NCBI RefSeq assembly: GCF_963675065.1 | Contig: NZ_OY775906.1 | Location: 1,466,001 to 1,530,000, forward strand | DNA length: 64,000 nt | Reading direction: 5' to 3' | From: an uncultured Draconibacterium sp. | Lineage (GTDB): Bacteria > Bacteroidota > Bacteroidia > Bacteroidales > Prolixibacteraceae | Part shown: positions 51,528-60,941 of the stretch, piece after piece | How the letters are laid out: each line of letters starts with the position of its first letter | Position numbering within the stretch: the stretch's first letter is position 1 | The notes under the pieces: generated by a model | What the model was told of the DNA's origin: nothing | What the model saw: only the letters and a program-made list of their open reading frames with translations | Database searches by the model: none | Translations under genes and position numbers: made by a program

Positions 51528-53870
51528 ATGAAGCACTTACTACAAACAATGTTAACGGTATTCTTTTGCTCGGCAATGCTGCTGGCTGCAGAGGCACAGA
51601 CGCAGACGCAGGATGTAAAGAATGTTGATGTTAAATCATTGCCGCAATCCGAGATCAACAAAGCCAAAAGGGCCATGCAGGATGCCGGATTATCAGAAGA
51701 ACAAGCGATACAACTGGCCCGTCAGCGGGGAGCTACTGAACAGCAGATTTTGGAAATGCGTCAACGTTTAAGCGAACAAGACACCACGCAACAAGACATG
51801 TTTGAGCTCTATGAAGAGCCTGAAACCCTACCCGAAGAACAGGAAGACTCTTATCTTTCACAAAGAAAGGTTGAATTAAAAAAGGATCTGGAAGTCTTTG
51901 GAGCTTACCTGTTTAACAACGAAAACCTTACTTTCGAACCTCAGGTAAACATACAAACACCCAAAAACTACGAAATAGGCTTTGGCGATCAGTTGCTTAT
52001 TCAGGTTTGGGGAAACTCACAAAACAACTATCAACTAAGGGTAAATAACAATGGCCAAATCGTTATCCCCGACCTGGGACCGATTTATGTAGCCGGCATG
52101 TCGTTTGATGAAGCTGAAAAGAAAATTGTAAAAAACCTTACCGCAATCTATGCCGATATGGGTGGCGACAATCCCGGCACCTTTGCTCAGTTAGACATGG
52201 GACAGCTGCGTTCCATACGGGTAAACCTGCTTGGCGAGGTGGTAGCCCCCGGCACCTATACCTTACCCGTAACAGCAAGCGCTTTTAACGGTTTATACCT
52301 TTCGGGCGGCCCTAATGAGATTGGCTCATTCCGAAATATCAAGGTCATTCGCAACAACAAAATTGAACAAGTAATCGACATATACAATTTACTGGTAAAT
52401 GCTGATCCCTCTGACAATATTACATTAAAAGACGGCGATATCGTACTTGTCCCTCCGGCAGAAAAACAGGTGGTGGTAAACGGCGAATTTAAACGCAACG
52501 GTATTTTCGAGATAAAAGAAGGCGAAATGCTAAACGACCTGGTGCGTTTTAGCGGAGGATTTAAAGCCGGCGCCTATTTGGGTAACACGCAAATTGTCCG
52601 ACAAACACAACAGGGACAGCAGATTATCGATGTTCCTTACGACCTGCTTAATACTACACCGCTGGTAAAAGGCGATACCATTCAGAATACCCTGACTACC
52701 GATCGTTTTGAAAACAGGGTAAGTATAGAAGGTGCCGTTTATCATCCGGGAGAGTACGAATGGACCGAAGGACTTACCCTCGCAAAGCTGATCGAAAAAG
52801 CCGACAAACTGCTGCCCGAAGCATTTAAAGGCCGGGGCTTGATAACCCGTTACAACAGCGACCGTACCACTTCTGCTATAGCCTTTGATGTGGAAGATAT
52901 TAGCAGCGGCAAACAAAACATTCTGCTGCAAGCCGATGATGAGGTACTGATAAAGACCCATTTCGATCTAAAAGAACAACCTTATATAACCGTTAATGGT
53001 GAAGTGCTGGAACCCGGTCCTTTTAACTGGTCGGAGAACATGACATTGGGCGATGCAATTTTTCTGGCAGGTGGCCTTACCGAGGGTGCCGACAGTACTT
53101 TTATTGAAATTGCCCGCCGCTTGAGTTACAGCGATGCTGCGGTACTTTCCGATACCATCGGACATGTAATTATCGCTAACATTTCACGTGGATTACAACT
53201 GGGAGAAAACGATGCTGAAATGAAATTGCGTCCCTGGGATCAGATCTCGGTTCGTACGGCTCCCAATTTCCGTCAAAACGAAACGGTAATGATTTCGGGC
53301 GAAGTGACTTACGCCGGAGCTTATGCCATTACCAACAAACAAATGCGTATTTCCGACCTGGTACAGATGGCCGGTGGAACTACTCCGAAAGCCTACCTTC
53401 AGGGGGCCACACTCGAACGTTTTTCCGAAGAGCTGGGTTCCGAACGCGTAGCCATTAACCTGCAAAATATTCTCAATAATCCAAAGAGCGACAGAGACCT
53501 GTTATTAAAAAACAGTGACCACCTGAATATCCCGGAGTTTATGCAAACCGTTAAAATTATCGGAAGCGTACAAAACCCCTTCTCCATTACCTTTGAAGAA
53601 GGACGTAATGCCAAATACTATGTCAACCGCACCGGAGGATTCCAGGCACAGGCCAATAAGAGAAAAACATACGTGCAATACCCCAATGGCGAAACGGCGG
53701 TTACCAAAGGATTAATATTTAGACATTACCCTAAAGTTACACCGGGCAGTATTGTGGTAGTTCCCGAAAAACCGGAAAAAGAACGTCCGCAAGGCTTATG
53801 GCTGGCCATAGCATCTACAATGTCCTCAATGGCCGTAGCCATTGCTACAGTTATAAGAGTTGCAAATTAA
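51528..53870 (+). CDS. SLBB-domain polysaccharide export protein (Wza-like)
   Basis: 780 residues with a signal peptide (about 1-24, LLLAAEAQ-type end). A helical N-terminal segment (SEINKAKRAMQDAGLSEEQAIQLARQRGATEQQILEMRQRL) precedes the Poly_export domain (about 145-235, YEIGFGDQLLIQVWGNSQ). Several SLBB repeats follow (VNLLGEVVAPGTYTLP, VVVNGEFKRNGIFEI, VSIEGAVYHPGEYEW, ITVNGEVLEPGPFNW, VMISGEVTYAGAYAI, VKIIGSVQNPFSI). A C-terminal hydrophobic segment ends the chain. It would form the outer-membrane or periplasmic channel for polymer export, working with Wzz. Confidence 0.92.
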   Translation: MKHLLQTMLTVFFCSAMLLAAEAQTQTQDVKNVDVKSLPQSEINKAKRAMQDAGLSEEQAIQLARQRGATEQQILEMRQRLSEQDTTQQDMFELYEEPETLPEEQEDSYLSQRKVELKKDLEVFGAYLFNNENLTFEPQVNIQTPKNYEIGFGDQLLIQVWGNSQNNYQLRVNNNGQIVIPDLGPIYVAGMSFDEAEKKIVKNLTAIYADMGGDNPGTFAQLDMGQLRSIRVNLLGEVVAPGTYTLPVTASAFNGLYLSGGPNEIGSFRNIKVIRNNKIEQVIDIYNLLVNADPSDNITLKDGDIVLVPPAEKQVVVNGEFKRNGIFEIKEGEMLNDLVRFSGGFKAGAYLGNTQIVRQTQQGQQIIDVPYDLLNTTPLVKGDTIQNTLTTDRFENRVSIEGAVYHPGEYEWTEGLTLAKLIEKADKLLPEAFKGRGLITRYNSDRTTSAIAFDVEDISSGKQNILLQADDEVLIKTHFDLKEQPYITVNGEVLEPGPFNWSENMTLGDAIFLAGGLTEGADSTFIEIARRLSYSDAAVLSDTIGHVIIANISRGLQLGENDAEMKLRPWDQISVRTAPNFRQNETVMISGEVTYAGAYAITNKQMRISDLVQMAGGTTPKAYLQGATLERFSEELGSERVAINLQNILNNPKSDRDLLLKNSDHLNIPEFMQTVKIIGSVQNPFSITFEEGRNAKYYVNRTGGFQAQANKRKTYVQYPNGETAVTKGLIFRHYPKVTPGSIVVVPEKPEKERPQGLWLAIASTMSSMAVAIATVIRVAN

Positions 53871-53904
53871 TTTAGCTACAAGTTCACTAAGTATGTTTAG
53901 AACC

Positions 53905-53982
53905 TCATCCTCCTTTTGCTAAAGGCCTGTCCCGATCGGAGCATCGGGGAGGTGGCCGCCAAATGGCGGACGGAGGATTGAT
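53905..53982. repeat. Palindromic dispersed repeat, copy 1 (with nested insertion)
   Basis: CTCCTTTTGCTAAAGG then a CCCGAT/ATCGGG hairpin, then AGGTGGCCGCCAAATGGCGG and ACGGAGGATTGATGAAT. Compared with copy 3 it carries about 20 extra bp inside the first stem. Confidence 0.65.
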
Positions 53983-54124
53983 GAATGAATAATAGAATAA
54001 AACCATTACAAACGCCAGCGCTCCCCCTGCCCCCAAGGGGGAACCAAACGCTCAGTGAGTTGAAAAAAACAATATAATAATAGAGTAATAGCAAACAATA
54101 ACTTATAAGCACGTTCTGAACCAA

Positions 54125-54173
54125 GTCCTCCTTTTGCTAAAGGAGGTGCCTGACGAAGGAAGGCGGAGGATTA
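54125..54173. repeat. Palindromic dispersed repeat, copy 2
   Basis: TCCTCCTTTTGCTAAAGGAGG stem followed by TGCCTGACGAAGGAAGGCGG and AGGATTAG; same layout as copies 1 and 3 with a different middle. Confidence 0.6.
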
Positions 54174-54494
54174 GTTGGTATAGAACATAAAGATTCCTCA
54201 GTCGTACCTTCTTCGGAATGACAGGGGTATTGAAATTACACGGCGGCGAAAAAACAATACCATCAACTCAATAAACATCTAACGCCGCCCACCATATTAA
54301 GCAGTGCCATCATTACAAGGAGTCCCGACGAACGGAGACGACGAAGTAATCCAATAAAATTGGTGTAATCAGTGTAATTCGTGGACAATGCAACACAAGC
54401 CAGCGCTACCCCTGGCCCGTCAGCTGACGGAGAAGGCCAACCGCACATTAAGAAGGAAAAAATGACTATTAATAACTAAACACGTTCCAGACCG

Positions 54495-54547
54495 AGTCCT
54501 CCTTCTCGAAGGAGGTGGCCGCCAAATGGCGGACGGAGGATTGATGA
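54495..54547. repeat. Palindromic dispersed repeat, copy 3
   Basis: TCCTCCTTCTCGAAGGAGG stem, then TGGCCGCCAAATGGCGG and ACGGAGGATTGATGAAT, nearly the same right half as copy 1. Confidence 0.65.
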
Positions 54548-54977
54548 ATTGAAACTCCTCGCAGCAGAGCTGACGAGGAATCCGATTCCGTTAAGGACTT
54601 CTTTATTGTTTTGTTCAGCTTACCCCGAGGCAAAGCCATCGGGGAATGCGCTCACCGGAATTCAAACTAGTTGAGATTGCTTCAAGCTGCCAACCACCAA
54701 TTCAGCTGTCATCCCGAACAAGGTTAGGGATCTGTAACAATAAAAGCGTAAAAACAATCTGCGCAAATCAGCGTAATCTGTGTGAAACAAAAACTACAAG
54801 GGAATCTCTTATAATTGGTGCAATTCGTGAACAAAACAACACAAGCCCGCGCTACCCATTAATTCCCTAAAGGGCCTTCGCACAGAATAATTACGACAAT
54901 AGAATACAAAACATTCTGAATTCGTCGGCTGAAGAACATTCAAATACAGCCACTTTCGATCAGATAGAATATTTAAT

Positions 54978-56396
54978 ATGATACCAAGTCAAGTAAAAAC
55001 AATAACATGTATAGGCGCAGGCTATGTTGGTGGACCAACAATGGCCGTGATTGCCAAAAACTGCCCGCATATTAGAGTAAACGTTGTCGATATCAATCCG
55101 GAGCGGATAGCCGCCTGGAATGATGAAAACCTCGAAAACCTACCAATTTACGAACCAGGGCTAAAAGAAGTGGTAGCCGAAGCACGTGGCCGTAACCTCT
55201 TTTTTAGCACCGATGTTGACCAGGGGATCCGCGACGGACAAATGATCTTTATCTCGGTAAACACGCCTACCAAAACCTATGGTACCGGTAAAGGAATGGC
55301 TGCCGACCTTAAATACGTGGAACTCTGTGCCCGTCAAATTGCAAAAGTGGCACAGGAAGACAAAATCGTTGTCGAAAAATCGACTTTACCTGTACGTACG
55401 GCCGAATCCATAAAAAGAATTTTAGAAGCTGAAGATTCAGAGCATAACTTTGCCATTCTCTCCAATCCGGAGTTTCTGGCAGAAGGTACAGCAATTGACG
55501 ATCTTCAGTATGCCGACCGTATGCTTATCGGAGGCGAAGAAGATGAGAACGGACAACGTGCCATGGAAGCCCTGGTGGATGTTTATGCCAACTGGATTCC
55601 CAGGGAACGACTGATCACCACACGTGTATGGTCGTCCGAATTATCCAAACTTACCGCGAATGCCGTACTGGCACAACGTGTAAGTTCCATCAATGCCATT
55701 TCTGCCCTGTGTGAACGTACAGGAGCCGATGTGGATGAAGTGGCACATGCCATTGGAATGGACAGCCGTATCGGGCCAAAATTTCTAAAAGCCTCAGTAG
55801 GTTTCGGAGGTAGTTGTTTCCAGAAAGACATACTCAACCTGGTGTATCTTTGCAGGCACTTTAACCTCCCCGAGGTAGCCGATTATTGGGAACAGGTGGT
55901 AAAACTCAACGATTACCAGAAACACCGTTTTGCCAAAAACATTGTTGATTCGCTATTTAATACCGTTTCAGGGAAAAAGATCACCTTCCTGGGCTGGGCC
56001 TTTAAAAAGGATACCAACGACACCCGCGAAAGTGCTGCCATTTACGTAGCCAAAGAGCTTCTCGACGATCACGCCGAGATACATGTATATGATCCCAAAG
56101 TCACCAAAGAGCAAATCTTTAAAGACCTGGAAGCCTTAGGCATGTCCCCCTTGGCGAAGGGGGATGAAAGGGGGATTGAGGAAAGTATTACTGTCCACAC
56201 CTCTCCCTTCCCGGCAATGGACCAGGCACACGCCATTGCCTTGTTAACCGAGTGGGATGAGTTTAAAGCCTATGACTGGGAAGAAATATACAACAACATG
56301 CATAAACCTGCCTTTGTTTTTGATGGTCGGAATATCTTAAACGCAAAAGAATTAACAAAAATCGGATTTACTTACAAAGGCATCGGTAAAGGATAA
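54978..56396 (+). CDS. ugd: UDP-glucose 6-dehydrogenase-type nucleotide sugar dehydrogenase with in-frame palindrome insert
   Basis: 472 residues. Makes UDP-glucuronate (or a related acid) for the polysaccharide. N-terminal CIGAGYVGGPTMAVIAKNCPHIRVNVVDIN binds NAD; ISVNTPTKTYGTGKG, EKSTLPVRTAESIKRIL and SNPEFLAEGTAIDDL follow, and GFGGSCFQKDILNLVYLC carries the catalytic Cys. The layout is that of the eukaryote-like class. Near residues 388-402 (GMSPLAKGDERGIEES) the DNA is a perfect hairpin of the dispersed-repeat type, inserted between conserved YDPKVT...DL and HAIALLTEWDEFK. The insert keeps the frame and probably lies in a surface loop. Confidence 0.93.
   Translation: MIPSQVKTITCIGAGYVGGPTMAVIAKNCPHIRVNVVDINPERIAAWNDENLENLPIYEPGLKEVVAEARGRNLFFSTDVDQGIRDGQMIFISVNTPTKTYGTGKGMAADLKYVELCARQIAKVAQEDKIVVEKSTLPVRTAESIKRILEAEDSEHNFAILSNPEFLAEGTAIDDLQYADRMLIGGEEDENGQRAMEALVDVYANWIPRERLITTRVWSSELSKLTANAVLAQRVSSINAISALCERTGADVDEVAHAIGMDSRIGPKFLKASVGFGGSCFQKDILNLVYLCRHFNLPEVADYWEQVVKLNDYQKHRFAKNIVDSLFNTVSGKKITFLGWAFKKDTNDTRESAAIYVAKELLDDHAEIHVYDPKVTKEQIFKDLEALGMSPLAKGDERGIEESITVHTSPFPAMDQAHAIALLTEWDEFKAYDWEEIYNNMHKPAFVFDGRNILNAKELTKIGFTYKGIGKG
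56143..56180. repeat. In-coding palindromic repeat within ugd
   Basis: TCCCCCTT, loop GGCG, AAGGGGGA form a perfect 8-bp hairpin, followed by TGAAAGGGGGATTGAGG. The design parallels the intergenic copies at 53905-54547 (stem, then a purine-rich GGATTG end). It is read through in frame. Confidence 0.6.
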
Positions 56397-56563
56397 TCCA
56401 GGTATGTGTAATCCCGAACGAAGAGAGCCTGCCTGCGGTAGGCAGGGGATCTGTAACAATAAAACGACTAACAGAATCAGCGCAAATCAATACAATCAGA
56501 GTTATCAGCGTTCCAACAAAGATTGCTTCGGGCTGCAAACCTGCTCTCGCAAAAGACAATCAC

Positions 56564-56848
56564 ATGAAAGCCTGGACCTATATAACGACAAATTCGCACA
56601 ACCGGGTTCTTTATACTGGCGTAACCAGCGATCTAAAAGGACGTATGGTAAGTCACAAAACTAAAAAGTACCCAAATGCGTTTACGGCTAAATATAATGC
56701 TGATAAACTTGTGTGGCTGCAGGAGTTCGATTCAATTATTGATGCCAGAGCCAGGGAAAAACAGATTAAGGCTGGCTCAAGAACCAAAAAGATAAAACTT
56801 ATCGAAACGATGAATCCTGAATGGGAAGATCTCTTTGAAAAATTATAG
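56564..56848 (+). CDS. Small GIY-YIG nuclease superfamily protein
   Basis: 94-residue stand-alone GIY-YIG domain of the YhbQ/UPF0213-like type: WTYITTNSHNRVLYTGVTSDLKGRMVSHK gives the YIT...YTG motif and the catalytic Arg, and LVWLQEFDSIIDARAREKQIK carries the conserved Glu. These small proteins are found scattered between repeats in polysaccharide loci of Bacteroidota. It is preceded by repeat DNA (GGGATCTGTAACAATAAAA) and followed by another repeat-rich gap. Whether it is cargo or a mobility factor of the repeats is unknown. Confidence 0.88.
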   Translation: MKAWTYITTNSHNRVLYTGVTSDLKGRMVSHKTKKYPNAFTAKYNADKLVWLQEFDSIIDARAREKQIKAGSRTKKIKLIETMNPEWEDLFEKL

Positions 56849-57167
56849 ACAGAAAAGGCATGAGACCGCCGCACCTCGTTCCTCGGCTCGCGGAACCTTG
56901 CACTAGAGAATGTTTAGAATATGGATATCTATATTCCAAAACAAACTTTTTAATACGATTCTGCGATTCAGTGACTCTCGCCTTGTGGGAAACGAAGTGA
57001 ACCAAAAGTCGAAAGAGGAACTAATCCCGAATCAAACTTCGGGAGGAGCCAAGCGACGCTGCAGCCTCATCACTTTTACACTAAAAATACTTTATCATGC
57101 GAGTCTGCGAGCCGTAGGCGTGGCAGCCTCACTCATTCATTGAAAAACAAGAAAATAAGCTATACAA
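56849..57167. other. Repeat-rich gap before wzz
   Basis: 319 bp with no convincing gene. It holds CTAATCCCGAA...TTCGGGAGGAGCC with a CCCGAA/TTCGGG hairpin, then AAGCGACGCTGCAGCCTCAT. These appear to be pieces of another dispersed repeat family. The wzz promoter or leader must lie here if it has one. Confidence 0.5.
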
Positions 57168-58307
57168 ATGACCGAAGAAATAAAAAGCAACCAGCTAGCA
57201 GAGGACGAAATCGACCTGATCGCCCTCGCTAAGACCTTGTGGGACAACCGGAGATTTATAATCATAACAGTAGCCATCTTTATGGTTCTGGGAGTAGCCG
57301 TAGCCTTGCTTACCCCAAAAGAATACACGGCTTCCACCACGTTGGTGCCTCAGGTTTCCAAGGGCTCTACCAGAATGGGCGGACTGTCATCATTGGCAGC
57401 TATGGCCGGGTTTAACCTGAACGACATGACAGGAAGCTCCGGCGAACTCTCCCCTATGGTCTATCCACAAATTGTAAAAAGTGTCCCCTTTCAGCTCGAA
57501 CTCATGAACACCCCCTTTCGTTTTCCCGGGCAGGAAGACGCGCTGAGTATCTACACCTACTACACGGAAGTAAAAGAACCCGGATTTTTAGAAGGTTTGA
57601 AAAAATACACCATCGGACTTCCCGGCGTAATCATCAAAGCCATAAGAGGTGAACAAGTGACCAACGCCCCAATGACCAATGACTCAATGACCAATGACTC
57701 AATGACCAGTGACTATATAACACTCACTGAAAAGCAAGACAAAGTACGTAAAATGCTTAGCGACAAGGTAAATCTCGAAGTAAACGACAAAGATGGCTAC
57801 CTGACCCTCTCAGCAACCACCCTCGACCCGAAACTGGCCGCACAGCTCACCACAAAAGCACAAACACTACTACAAAATACCATTACCGAGTTTAAAATCG
57901 AAAAAGCCAACACACAACTCGATTTTATCCGGGAGCGCTACAACGAAAAAAAGAAAGCCTTTGAAGAAGCGCAGGCCACGCTGGCCCAGTTCCGCGACCG
58001 TAATAAAAATGTGACCTCTGCCCTGGCACGCACCACCGAAGAACAGCTGCAAAACGAATACCAGCTGGCTTTTGAAGTGTATTCGCAATTGGCACAACAA
58101 CTCGAGCAGGCCCAAATACAGGTAAAAGAAGATACGCCCGTTTTTTCGGTACTGAAACCGGTTACTGTGCCCTTGGAAGATAATGCTAGCGGATTTACAA
58201 CACTGGTTATCTTTATTTTTTTAGGTGCAGTGATTGGTGTTGGTTGGCTTCTGGGAAAAGAGATTTTAGAAACACTTAAAGAACGATGGAATACTCCCGG
58301 AGCATAA
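57168..58307 (+). CDS. wzz: Wzz/GNVR-type polysaccharide chain-length regulator with in-frame tandem repeat
   Basis: 379-residue inner-membrane co-polymerase. TM1 at about 30-48 (FIIITVAIFMVLGVAVALL), a periplasmic domain with coiled coil (about 255-330, FIRERYNEKKKAFEEAQATLAQFRDRN), then PVTVPLEDNASG before TM2 at about 346-366. It sets polymer length together with the export channel. Residues 169-183 (MTNDSMTNDSMTSDY) are coded by three 15-bp units at 57670-57714. Repeat number could vary and change the loop length. There is no C-terminal kinase domain. Confidence 0.92.
   Translation: MTEEIKSNQLAEDEIDLIALAKTLWDNRRFIIITVAIFMVLGVAVALLTPKEYTASTTLVPQVSKGSTRMGGLSSLAAMAGFNLNDMTGSSGELSPMVYPQIVKSVPFQLELMNTPFRFPGQEDALSIYTYYTEVKEPGFLEGLKKYTIGLPGVIIKAIRGEQVTNAPMTNDSMTNDSMTSDYITLTEKQDKVRKMLSDKVNLEVNDKDGYLTLSATTLDPKLAAQLTTKAQTLLQNTITEFKIEKANTQLDFIRERYNEKKKAFEEAQATLAQFRDRNKNVTSALARTTEEQLQNEYQLAFEVYSQLAQQLEQAQIQVKEDTPVFSVLKPVTVPLEDNASGFTTLVIFIFLGAVIGVGWLLGKEILETLKERWNTPGA
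57670..57714. repeat. 15-bp tandem repeat inside wzz
   Basis: Three direct units: CAATGACCAATGACT twice, then CAATGACCAGTGACT with one change. Each adds five residues in frame. Confidence 0.85.
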
Positions 58308-58359
58308 GAAAATCTTTTAATCTAAAGAGTTCACAAAAAAAGATTAAAATCAAAAACAA

Positions 58360-59823
58360 TTGACACTTAAACAAAAAACCATAAACGGACTCTTCTGGAG
58401 CTTTATCGACAGTTTTGCCAACCAGGGGGTACAATTTATTGTAGGTATTGTTTTGGCGCGTATTCTATCTCCACGGGAATTTGGGTTAATCGGAATGCTA
58501 ACCATATTTATTGCCATTTCCCAATCATTTGTTGATAGCGGTTTTAGTAATGCCCTTATACGAAAAAAGAACTGTACACAAGAGGATTACTCAACTGTAT
58601 TTTATTTCAACCTGCTGGTTGGCCTTGTTTTTTACTTCCTGCTTTTTGTTTCGGCAGGTAGCATCAGTAACTTTTTTAACGAACCACAATTAAACCTGCT
58701 GCTAAAGGTACTCGGAATAGGCGTACTGCTAAATGCCATCGGTATTATTCAACGGACCATTCTTACCAAAGAAATAAACTTTAAACTGCAAACCCGTGTA
58801 TCCATTGTAGCTTCTATTGGTTCCGGCACCATTGCAATAACAATGGCCTTGATGGATTATGGGGTATGGAGTCTTGTCGGATTAACTCTTGCGCGTTTTG
58901 GACTAAACACCCTGTTCTTATGGATTTGGGCCAAATGGAAACCATTAAAGGTGTTTAGCAAAGAATCTTTTAACGAACTGTTTGCTTTTGGAAGTAAACT
59001 GTTAATTAGCGGATTAATCGATACCATCTACCGAAATGTTTACTATTTAATTATCGGCAAATATTTCTCGGCCATAGAACTCGGATATTATACCCGTGCC
59101 AATCAATTTAAAGCATTCCCCTCCCAAAACCTTAATAGCATTATTGGACGAGTTAGTTATCCGGTGTTGTCAAGCATACAAGACGATAAAGAAAAGCTTC
59201 GGCTCGCTTATCAAAAAATAATTCGAACAACCATGTTGGTTACCTTTTGCCTGATGCTGGGTATGGCAGCAGTGGCTAAGCCAATGATTTTAACCCTGAT
59301 TGGCGAAAAGTGGTTACCCTCGGTAATTTATTTACAAATGCTTTGTTTTGTGGGTATGTTTTATCCCTTACATGCCCTCAACTTAAACATGTTGCAGGTA
59401 CAAGGCAGAAGCGATCTTTTTTTACGCCTCGAAATCATAAAAAAAATACTCGCCATACCGACAATAATCATCGGTATTTTTTTCGGAATAAAGCTGATGA
59501 TAGCAGGGATGATGGTGAATACCCTAATTGCCTATTATTTAAACAGCTACTGGTCGGGTAAAATGATTGGCTATTCGTTTGGCCAGCAGGTAAAAGATAT
59601 ATTTCCATCACTCTTGCTGGCCCTGCTTATGGCCGCTACCGTTTTTATTCTCGGAAACTTTCTGGAACTTGCCCCCATTATGAAGTTATTCATTCAGGTA
59701 CTTTGCGGAATCGTATTTATTTTTGCCGTTGGCGAGTTAAGCCGCTTTAACGACTATATCTATTTGAAATCTTTAGTTTTTGAAAAAATATCAACCTTCA
59801 GAAAAAATGAAAAAGTTAGATAA
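58360..59823 (+). CDS. Polysaccharide flippase (Wzx-like, MATE/MOP superfamily)
   Basis: 487-residue membrane protein that flips lipid-linked oligosaccharide units. The start TLKQKTINGLFWSFIDSFANQGVQFIVGIVLARILSPREFGLIGML is classic for oligosaccharide flippases; about 12-14 hydrophobic helices follow. It begins at TTG (58360), because no ATG fits before the conserved TINGLFWS motif. The stop overlaps the aminotransferase start by 17 nt. No polymerase (Wzy) or glycosyltransferase is seen before the window ends, so those must lie further on. Confidence 0.92.
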   Translation: MTLKQKTINGLFWSFIDSFANQGVQFIVGIVLARILSPREFGLIGMLTIFIAISQSFVDSGFSNALIRKKNCTQEDYSTVFYFNLLVGLVFYFLLFVSAGSISNFFNEPQLNLLLKVLGIGVLLNAIGIIQRTILTKEINFKLQTRVSIVASIGSGTIAITMALMDYGVWSLVGLTLARFGLNTLFLWIWAKWKPLKVFSKESFNELFAFGSKLLISGLIDTIYRNVYYLIIGKYFSAIELGYYTRANQFKAFPSQNLNSIIGRVSYPVLSSIQDDKEKLRLAYQKIIRTTMLVTFCLMLGMAAVAKPMILTLIGEKWLPSVIYLQMLCFVGMFYPLHALNLNMLQVQGRSDLFLRLEIIKKILAIPTIIIGIFFGIKLMIAGMMVNTLIAYYLNSYWSGKMIGYSFGQQVKDIFPSLLLALLMAATVFILGNFLELAPIMKLFIQVLCGIVFIFAVGELSRFNDYIYLKSLVFEKISTFRKNEKVR

Positions 59824-60934
59824 CCCAATTTACGTGACCCAGCCTTCGCTGCCCGAATTGGAAGAATTTATTCCTTACCTCCAACAAATTTGGGACAATA
59901 AAATCCTAACCAACAACGGGCCTTTTCACAAGAAACTCGAAAAAGAGCTGGCCGATTTTCTGGGTGTCCCCTATATTTCGCTGTTTGCCAACGGAACACT
60001 GGCATTAGTAAGCGCTTTACAGGTATTGCGAATTACCGGTGAGGTAATTACAACGCCCTACAGTTTTGTAGCAACCACCCACAGCCTGTGGTGGAATAAC
60101 ATTAAACCTGTTTTTGTTGACATTGAACCGGAATTTGGAAACATCGACCCCGAAAAAATAGAGGCCGCTATTACACCGAAAACAACAGCCATTCTTCCGG
60201 TTCATGTTTACGGTAATCCCTGTAAAGTAGAACGTATTCAGGAAATTGCAGACATTTATGGACTGAAAGTAATTTACGATGCCGCTCATTGTTTTGGCGT
60301 AAACTATAAAAAACAAGGCATTTGCAACTTTGGCGATCTTTCCATTTTAAGTTTCCATGCTACCAAAGTATTCAATACCATGGAAGGCGGGGCAATTGTT
60401 TGCCACGACAAAGCCACAAAAAAACGTATTGACTACCTCAAAAACTTTGGTTTTGCAGGCGAAACTACTGTTATGGCTCCTGGAATCAATTCAAAAATGA
60501 ACGAAATGCAGGCGGCCTTGGGGCTGGTGCAAATAAAACATTACCAGGAAAATATTACAAAAAGAAAAACCATTGTTGATAGTTACAGAAAAGGGCTTGC
60601 CAATATAGAAGGTATCACCATGCTGCCACTTCCCGAAAATACCGACTCTAACCATGCCTATTTCCCAATTTTTGTCGATGAAAAAACATATGGAATTTCG
60701 CGTGATCAACTTTATGAAAAACTCAAGCAAAATAACATTTTTGCCCGACGCTACTTCTACCCGCTTATCAGCGAGTTTCCAATGTATAAAGGGCTGGAAT
60801 CTTCATGTACAGAAAATCTTTCCACGGCAAATAGAATGGCAAAAGAAGTAATTTGCTTGCCTCTTTATCCTGATCTACTATTAGAAACTGTATCCGAGAT
60901 TTGCCTATATATTAACTCGAAAGCCATTAAATAA
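59807..60934 (+). CDS. DegT/DnrJ/EryC1/StrS family aminotransferase
   Basis: 375 residues from the ATG at 59807. PLP-dependent sugar aminotransferase. The N-terminal ITV-like NGPFHKKLEKELADFLGVPYISLFANGTLAL, VIYDAAHCFGVNYK (PLP-binding Asp) and SFHATKVFNTMEGGAIVCHD with the PLP Lys are family signatures. It would make an amino sugar such as 4-amino-4,6-dideoxy or 3-amino sugar; the acceptor is unknown. It overlaps the flippase gene and is 7 nt before the following gene. Confidence 0.92.
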   Translation: MKKLDNPIYVTQPSLPELEEFIPYLQQIWDNKILTNNGPFHKKLEKELADFLGVPYISLFANGTLALVSALQVLRITGEVITTPYSFVATTHSLWWNNIKPVFVDIEPEFGNIDPEKIEAAITPKTTAILPVHVYGNPCKVERIQEIADIYGLKVIYDAAHCFGVNYKKQGICNFGDLSILSFHATKVFNTMEGGAIVCHDKATKKRIDYLKNFGFAGETTVMAPGINSKMNEMQAALGLVQIKHYQENITKRKTIVDSYRKGLANIEGITMLPLPENTDSNHAYFPIFVDEKTYGISRDQLYEKLKQNNIFARRYFYPLISEFPMYKGLESSCTENLSTANRMAKEVICLPLYPDLLLETVSEICLYINSKAIK

Positions 60935-60941
60935 TACGACT

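Larger units (their letters stand above)
53871..54977. other. Gene-free region filled with dispersed repeats
   Basis: 1.1 kb with no credible gene. It holds three copies of the CCTCC...GGAGGATT palindromic element (listed separately), GGAATGACAG- and GGGATCTGTAACAATAAAA-type words shared with 56430, and CAGTGTAATTCGTG words shared with the 6.6-kb region. These resemble the short repeats that litter gaps in many Bacteroidota genomes. Confidence 0.7.

Noticed and set aside
54646..54870. A 74-residue frame in the gap before the sugar dehydrogenase gene
   Set aside because: It consists of dispersed-repeat DNA and has no recognisable domain or start context.
56910..57143. A 77-residue frame in the gap before wzz
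   Set aside because: It runs through repeat DNA including a CCCGAA/TTCGGG hairpin; no protein likeness is seen.
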